Positions 60,080-64,000 of a DNA stretch of 64,000 nucleotides are shown one piece after another; within the stretch, counting starts at the first letter, position 1, and the number at the start of each line of letters is the position of its first letter. The position numbers were made by a program, and so were the translations under genes. Under the pieces are notes generated by a model. It searched no databases. It saw only the letters and a list, made by a program, of their open reading frames with translations, and was not told the DNA's origin. The DNA lies in the NCBI RefSeq assembly GCF_024539675.1, contig NZ_JAHHIT010000035.1:1-64000 (forward strand), read 5' to 3'. Origin of the DNA: Streptomyces hilarionis (GTDB lineage Bacteria > Actinomycetota > Actinomycetes > Streptomycetales > Streptomycetaceae).

Positions 60080-61221
60080 ACACCGTACCGACGCCCTCCG
60101 AGGTTCCCCTCCCGCCGGCCTCCGGGGCCTGGCGGGAGGGGGACCCGCCCGGGCGTCGCCAGTGGTATGCCCGCGAGAAGCCGCTTGCGTTGGAGGCGGG
60201 CAGCGAACTCCCGGGCGTGCAGCTGGCGTTCGAGACCTGGGGAAGGCTCGCGGCGGACGCCTCCAACGCCGTCCTCGTCCTGCACGCCCTCACCGGGGAC
60301 AGCCACGTCGTCGGCCCCGCCGGTCCCGGGCACCCCACCCCCGGCTGGTGGGACGGACTCGTGGGACCGGGACGGGCCCTGGACACGGACCGCTGGTTCG
60401 TCGTGGCGCCGAACGTCCTCGGCGGCTGCCAGGGCAGTACCGGGCCGTCGTCGCTCACACCGGACGGCCGCCGCTGGGGCGGCGACTTTCCCTTCCTGAC
60501 CCAACGAGACCAGGTCGCTGTCGAGGCCGACTGGGCCGACGCGCTGGGTATCGCCCGTTGGGCGCTGGTGGTCGGCGGCTCGATGGGCGGGATGCGGGCA
60601 CTGGAATGGGCCGTGTCGTATCCCGAGCGTACCGGCGCCCTGCTGCTGCTCGCCTCGACGGCCGCGGCGAGCGCCGAGCAGATCGCCTGGGCGACCATCC
60701 AGCTGCACGCCATCCGCGCCGACCCGCACTGGCGCGGCGGCCACTACCACGACACCGGTCAGGGACCGCACGCCGGGCTCGGTCTGGCCCGGCGGCTCGC
60801 CCACGTCACCTACCGCAGCGAGCCGGAACTCGCCGTTCGCTTCGGTCGTACGTCCCAGGGCACGGAGGACCCCTGGAGCGGCGGCCGGTACCAGGTCGAG
60901 TCCTATCTCGACCACCACGCCGCCAAGTTGGTGCGCCGCTTCGACGCGGGCAGCTACGTCGTCCTGTCCGAGGCCATGAACAGCCACGACGTCGGCCGGG
61001 GCCGCGGCGGCACACGCGCCGCCCTGCGCCGGGTGACCGCCAGAACACTCGTGGCCGGGGTCGACTCCGACCGCCTCTATCCACCGTCCCAGCAGGCGGA
61101 GCTGGCGTCGGGCATCCCCACCGCCGACAACCTCCGGCTGATCGAATCCCCCTACGGCCACGACGGCTTCCTCATCGAGGTGGAGCAGGTCGCCGCGCTC
61201 GTGGGAGAGCTCGTCCGCTGA
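60076..61221 (+). CDS. metX: Homoserine O-acetyltransferase (MetX)
   Basis: 381 residues of α/β-hydrolase fold: [20 protein letters not shown], then [29 protein letters not shown], nucleophile in [20 protein letters not shown], acid in [20 protein letters not shown] and His in [13 protein letters not shown]. It makes O-acetylhomoserine for MetY. There is no ATG/GTG/TTG near the natural start; a CTG at 60076 overlaps the metY stop as CTGA and has AAGGG at good spacing, so this is the probable start. The frame stays open further upstream, but within metY. Confidence 0.92.
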   Translation: MNTVPTPSEVPLPPASGAWREGDPPGRRQWYAREKPLALEAGSELPGVQLAFETWGRLAADASNAVLVLHALTGDSHVVGPAGPGHPTPGWWDGLVGPGRALDTDRWFVVAPNVLGGCQGSTGPSSLTPDGRRWGGDFPFLTQRDQVAVEADWADALGIARWALVVGGSMGGMRALEWAVSYPERTGALLLLASTAAASAEQIAWATIQLHAIRADPHWRGGHYHDTGQGPHAGLGLARRLAHVTYRSEPELAVRFGRTSQGTEDPWSGGRYQVESYLDHHAAKLVRRFDAGSYVVLSEAMNSHDVGRGRGGTRAALRRVTARTLVAGVDSDRLYPPSQQAELASGIPTADNLRLIESPYGHDGFLIEVEQVAALVGELVR

Positions 61222-61255
61222 GCGGGGGCGGCGAGATCCGGGCCCGCCGGCCGGC

Positions 61256-61397
61256 TCAGCCACCGAGTTCCAGCGGCAGCGTGCGGGTCCTTGGACCACT
61301 CCTCCAGCGAGCCGTCGTGGGCGGCGATGTCCTCCCGGCCGAGCAGCGTGAGGGCGAGCGCCGTGGCGGCATCGCGCACGACCGCGACTGGGACCAC
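61256..61397 (-). pseudogene. Thiosulfate sulfurtransferase (rhodanese) C-terminal fragment
   Basis: VVRDAATALALTLLGREDIA, then AHDGSLEEWSKDP, with LPLELGG in a shifted frame, resembles the end of two-domain rhodaneses (…A.LAL.L.G…YDGSWSEW). The catalytic-cysteine region is absent. It sits just after metX, in keeping with a once larger sulfur locus. Confidence 0.55.
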
Positions 61398-61529
61398 TCG
61401 TTCACCAACCCCCTGCTGAACGTGACCACGTGACGTTTCTGACCCGGCGGCTCGCCGTCGACTTCAAGCGGGTGGCCGGCGCGCTGTGTCGGGCGTGACG
61501 GCCTCGCACAGCCTGTCCCCCTCCGTACC

Positions 61530-61880
61530 GGCTTGCGCTCGTAGCGGCGGTGCAGGCGGCGGCAGCCGGACAACCAGGACATGGTCCGCTCCACCACCCA
61601 GCGGTGCGGCCCAGCCGCTGGGACGACTCGATGCCCTTGCGGGCGAGGCGGTGCCGGATCCCGCGGGAAGCGAACCATTGCCGCAGGTGCCGATAGTCGC
61701 AGCCCTGGTCACCGTCCAGCTTGCCGGGCCGCCGGCGGCGAGGGCCGCGACGCGACCGGATGGGTGGGATACCGCAGAGCAGCGGGACGAGGGCCTGGCT
61801 GTCCTGGAGATGGGCGGCGGAGATGCCGATCGACAGGGGGCAGTCCCTGGCGGTCGACGATGAGGTGGATTTTCGAGCTT
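61530..61880 (-). mobile_element. IS5-family transposase remnant (third copy)
   Basis: LSIGISAAHLQDSQALVPLL, then GKLDGDQGCDYRHLRQWFAS, RGIRHRLARKGIESSQRLGR matches orfB of the complete element at 9821, with a break before WVVERTMSWLSG. The inverted repeats and orfA are missing. DKGYD has become DQGCD, so it is not functional. Confidence 0.72.
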
Positions 61881-61883
61881 CTC

Positions 61884-62050
61884 CGCGCGCGCCCGCCCGG
61901 ACGCCGCCCCCGACGCCCTGGGCGTGGCGTGCTGGGCACTGCTCCACGGGCCAGCATTCCTCTATCTGGAGGGCAAACTGCCGACGGACCCCCGGCCGCG
62001 GTCGACGCACGCGTCCGCACATCAGCCGGAGCACTGATCGACGCAGGACG
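61884..62050 (+). pseudogene. TetR-family C-terminal (WHG) fragment
   Basis: APDALGVACWALLHGPAFLY, then LEGKLPTDP, continuing in another frame as PAAVDARVRTSAGALIDAG, resembles the WHG-type ligand domain of TetR regulators (AxWALVHGLAxLxLxGxL). The DNA-binding half is missing. 62051-62205 shows nothing recognisable. Confidence 0.5.
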
Positions 62051-62205
62051 GCCGGGCCTCGGTGACGGTGCCGGTCAGTGGGCACACGGCCAGTCGGTTG
62101 CCGGCGCGTCCGTCGTGGGGGTGACGGGGTCCTGCAAACATCGCATTCACTCACAGGCGACCTGTTCCGGGCTGAGCCGCAGCGTCGACCCTCCGGTACC
62201 CGCGG

Positions 62206-63966
62206 TCAGCGCCGCCCGCCCAGAATGATCTTCCAGACGCGCGTTGCCACCTGCAGATTGAGCCGGGTGTCCACATCCGCCAGGTCGTGGTCACTGATCT
62301 CACGGATGCGCTGGAGCCGGTAGCGCAGGGTGCTGCGGTGGACGGTCAGTGCGGCGGCCGCGTCGTCATAGTTGCCTCCGCAGTCGAAGTAGCGCGAGAG
62401 CGTCTCCACCAATTCGGTGTCGTGCTCCGCGTCGTAGTCGATCAGTCGGCCGAGCCACTCTCGGACGAAGTCTTCGAGCTCCCGGAGATCGTTTCCTGGC
62501 CCCAGGATCCGGTAGAGCCCGAGGTCGTCGAAGAAAGTCGTCCCGCTGCGTTGGCGGGAGTTCTGCCGCACCTCAAGGGCCCGCAGTGCTTCCCTGTAGC
62601 AGCGGGGAATGCCGTTCGGGGAGTCGCAGCGGGTGCTCACGCCGATTGCTCCGTCGGGCGCTCCCAGCTCGTGGGCCAGTGCCGTGTACACGGCATTGTC
62701 GTCGGGCCTCGCTTCGGTCAGCAGGACCATCCTGTCGCCGCGACGGGTGATCAGCGGACGGGTCACCGAGGTGGCTGTCGCCTGCTCCACTGCACGGGTG
62801 AAGGAGTCGTCGGAGGCGTTGCCCGGCCAGTGCACCACGACCACGTAGTGGGTGCGTTGCAGGTCGTGGCCGACGGCTTCGGCCCGGGCGTAGGCGCTTG
62901 TCTCGTCAGTGCCCTCCAGCAGGTCGTCGATGAGCTGGCGGCGCAGTCGCAGTTCGGCCTCGGCGAGTTCTCGCGTGTGCATGAGTTCCTGGGCGAGCGA
63001 CCGCCGGGCATGATCCAGGGCGAACCGGGTGTGCTCGTCGGCCGTCGCCTCGGGGTCCTCGAGGGCGAGTACGCCGAGGACGTCGCCGCGCGGACGGACC
63101 AGGGCGATCAGCCGGTTTTTGACTCTGACCGGGCCCGGCTCGCGCGCGATCTGCTGAAGCATCCCTTCCTGGTATGTGGAGGACCGCACCGGATAGGGAT
63201 CGGGACGGTCGGGGCCCGCCCAGGACCTCAGGTTGCCGAACCGGTCCTCGACGAGCGCCGACAGCCCGGTGAGTTCGTACAGCGCTTGGGTGATGGCGGC
63301 CTCGCCGCCGCCCCGGGCAGCGACCCGGGCGAGGGTTTCGTGCACGGTCTCCTGCAGGTGCAGTTGGGAACGCATGGTGTCCAGCTGCACCAGCGCGGTG
63401 TCCCGTTCGGTGCGGACTTGGCTGAGTTCACCGGCCTTGTCGTGCTGCGCGGCACGGGTGACCGTCAGTGACAGGGCCGCCGATGCGAGCCCCACGAGGG
63501 TCGAGAGGAGGAAGCGCCCCTTCTCGTCCGGCCCGGAGCGAGAGGAGACGAGGATGTAGCCGAGCAGACCGCCGGCCCCTCGCAGGCCGAACGCCCAGGT
63601 CCAGGACCGTTCCGGAAGGGATACGGAGCCGTCGGCCTCGTTCAGGTCCTTCATCTGTGCGTCGTCGGCCTTCGGTGCTCCCGCGTCATGGCCGGGGACG
63701 CGGGCCAAGCCGTGGCCCGTCACGAGGTATCCGGCCTCGGCATGGTAGGGACCCAGGGCACTGACGTGCCCCATGACCAAGCGCACGATCTCACTCTGTT
63801 CGGCACAGGCGAACAGAGCGTGGGACAGCATCAGCAGCCCGCTTGGGTCCAGCGCCGCGAGCGGGCTGGGATCGTGCCGTCCGGTGCTCGCGGTGTTGCT
63901 CGGTTGGCGGGTCACTTGCTGGTCGGACCCGTCAGGGGGGAGCCTCCGTGACGGATGGCAGGCCAT
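62206..63966 (-). CDS. PucR-family transcriptional regulator
   Basis: 586 residues. N-terminal part (~40-180) is GAF-like (LMLSHALFACAEQSEIVRLV; AFGLRGAGGLLGYILVSSRS), then an α-helical linker (AAQHDKAGELSQVRTERDTA), a second sensor segment (ETVHETLARVAARGGGEAAI), a GGDEF-like PucR region (GDRMVLLTEARPDDNAVYTA; GVSTRCDSPNGIPRCYREAL) and the C-terminal PucR helix-turn-helix (LVETLSRYFDCGGNYDDAAA, then ALTVHRSTLRYRLQRIREIS). ATG 63966 follows GGAG. Targets are unknown; no adjacent catabolic gene remains in the window. Confidence 0.88.
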   Translation of the reverse strand: MACHPSRRLPPDGSDQQVTRQPSNTASTGRHDPSPLAALDPSGLLMLSHALFACAEQSEIVRLVMGHVSALGPYHAEAGYLVTGHGLARVPGHDAGAPKADDAQMKDLNEADGSVSLPERSWTWAFGLRGAGGLLGYILVSSRSGPDEKGRFLLSTLVGLASAALSLTVTRAAQHDKAGELSQVRTERDTALVQLDTMRSQLHLQETVHETLARVAARGGGEAAITQALYELTGLSALVEDRFGNLRSWAGPDRPDPYPVRSSTYQEGMLQQIAREPGPVRVKNRLIALVRPRGDVLGVLALEDPEATADEHTRFALDHARRSLAQELMHTRELAEAELRLRRQLIDDLLEGTDETSAYARAEAVGHDLQRTHYVVVVHWPGNASDDSFTRAVEQATATSVTRPLITRRGDRMVLLTEARPDDNAVYTALAHELGAPDGAIGVSTRCDSPNGIPRCYREALRALEVRQNSRQRSGTTFFDDLGLYRILGPGNDLRELEDFVREWLGRLIDYDAEHDTELVETLSRYFDCGGNYDDAAAALTVHRSTLRYRLQRIREISDHDLADVDTRLNLQVATRVWKIILGGRR

Positions 63967-64000
63967 AGGTCACTCCGTTCTCCTCCAGTCATCGGAGGCG

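Noticed and set aside
1..64000. CRISPR arrays or secondary-metabolite synthase clusters
   Set aside because: No regularly spaced direct repeats and no PKS, NRPS or terpene synthase domains were seen.

Overview
The window looks like the extreme end of a Streptomyces (or close relative) linear replicon. It has very high GC, GTG starts, typical actinobacterial families (ANTAR, DUF6233, ECF41, HxlR, PucR) and, in the first ~250 bases, a ladder of perfect short palindromes of the kind that form Streptomyces telomeres. The first seven bases equal the second half of the classical telomere palindrome I, so the true end is probably only a few bases outside the window. No terminal protein genes (tap/tpg) are present.

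Layout. 1-270: telomere-like palindromes. 1.2-5.3 kb: two convergent CDP-glycerol-type (teichoic acid) polymerase genes. 5.4-16.3 kb: a mosaic of decayed genes and insertion sequences, comprising one complete IS5-family element with TA target duplication, an IS630-family element with ~20-bp inverted repeats, and IS5, IS481 and recombinase debris. Set among these are a small secreted protein, an HxlR/NmrA pair, a GNAT enzyme and a MerR gene with a clear operator. 16.4-21.9 kb: regulator/oxidoreductase pairs (TetR+quinone oxidoreductase, LysR+alcohol dehydrogenase) and an ANTAR protein. 22.2-27.3 kb: sensor kinase/regulator divergent from an ABC exporter with an FtsX-like permease. 27.3-29.0 kb: IS3 and Tn3-like debris around two small membrane genes. 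29.3-34.4 kb: carboxylesterase, oxidoreductase, SnoaL-like protein and AraC regulator, then two tandem MmcQ/YjbR proteins. 35.4-39.2 kb: ABC-2 exporter plus NarL-type two-component system. 39.2-42.9 kb: decayed regulator and GNAT pieces, TetR/SnoaL pair, and a complete ECF41 module. 43.2-51.5 kb: two OmpR-type two-component systems, one next to a COG4705 membrane protein and one divergent from a DUF4956-VTC-PAP2 operon likely concerned with polyphosphate. A truncated initiator-tRNA gene lies between them. 52.2-61.2 kb: a sulfur block. 61.2-64 kb: remnants and a PucR-type regulator.

How genes work together. The sulfur block is the most coherent unit. A minus-strand operon (TauD-family dioxygenase, SsuC, SsuB, SsuA, NtaA/SnaA/DszA-type flavin monooxygenase) would import organosulfur compounds and release sulfite. 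A plus-strand operon (metY-metX) would fix sulfide into homocysteine. Each is preceded by a short reading frame encoding an Arg-Arg-His-(Val/Ile)-Asp peptide with one or two cysteine codons near its end, which points to shared cysteine-responsive attenuation. The ECF41 module (carboxymuconolactone decarboxylase plus sigma factor) carries its own recognisable promoter and a terminator, so its autoregulatory loop can be read from the sequence.

Roughly a quarter of the entries are truncated, frameshifted or fragmentary genes. This fits a plastic chromosome arm, although some single frameshifts could be sequencing errors.
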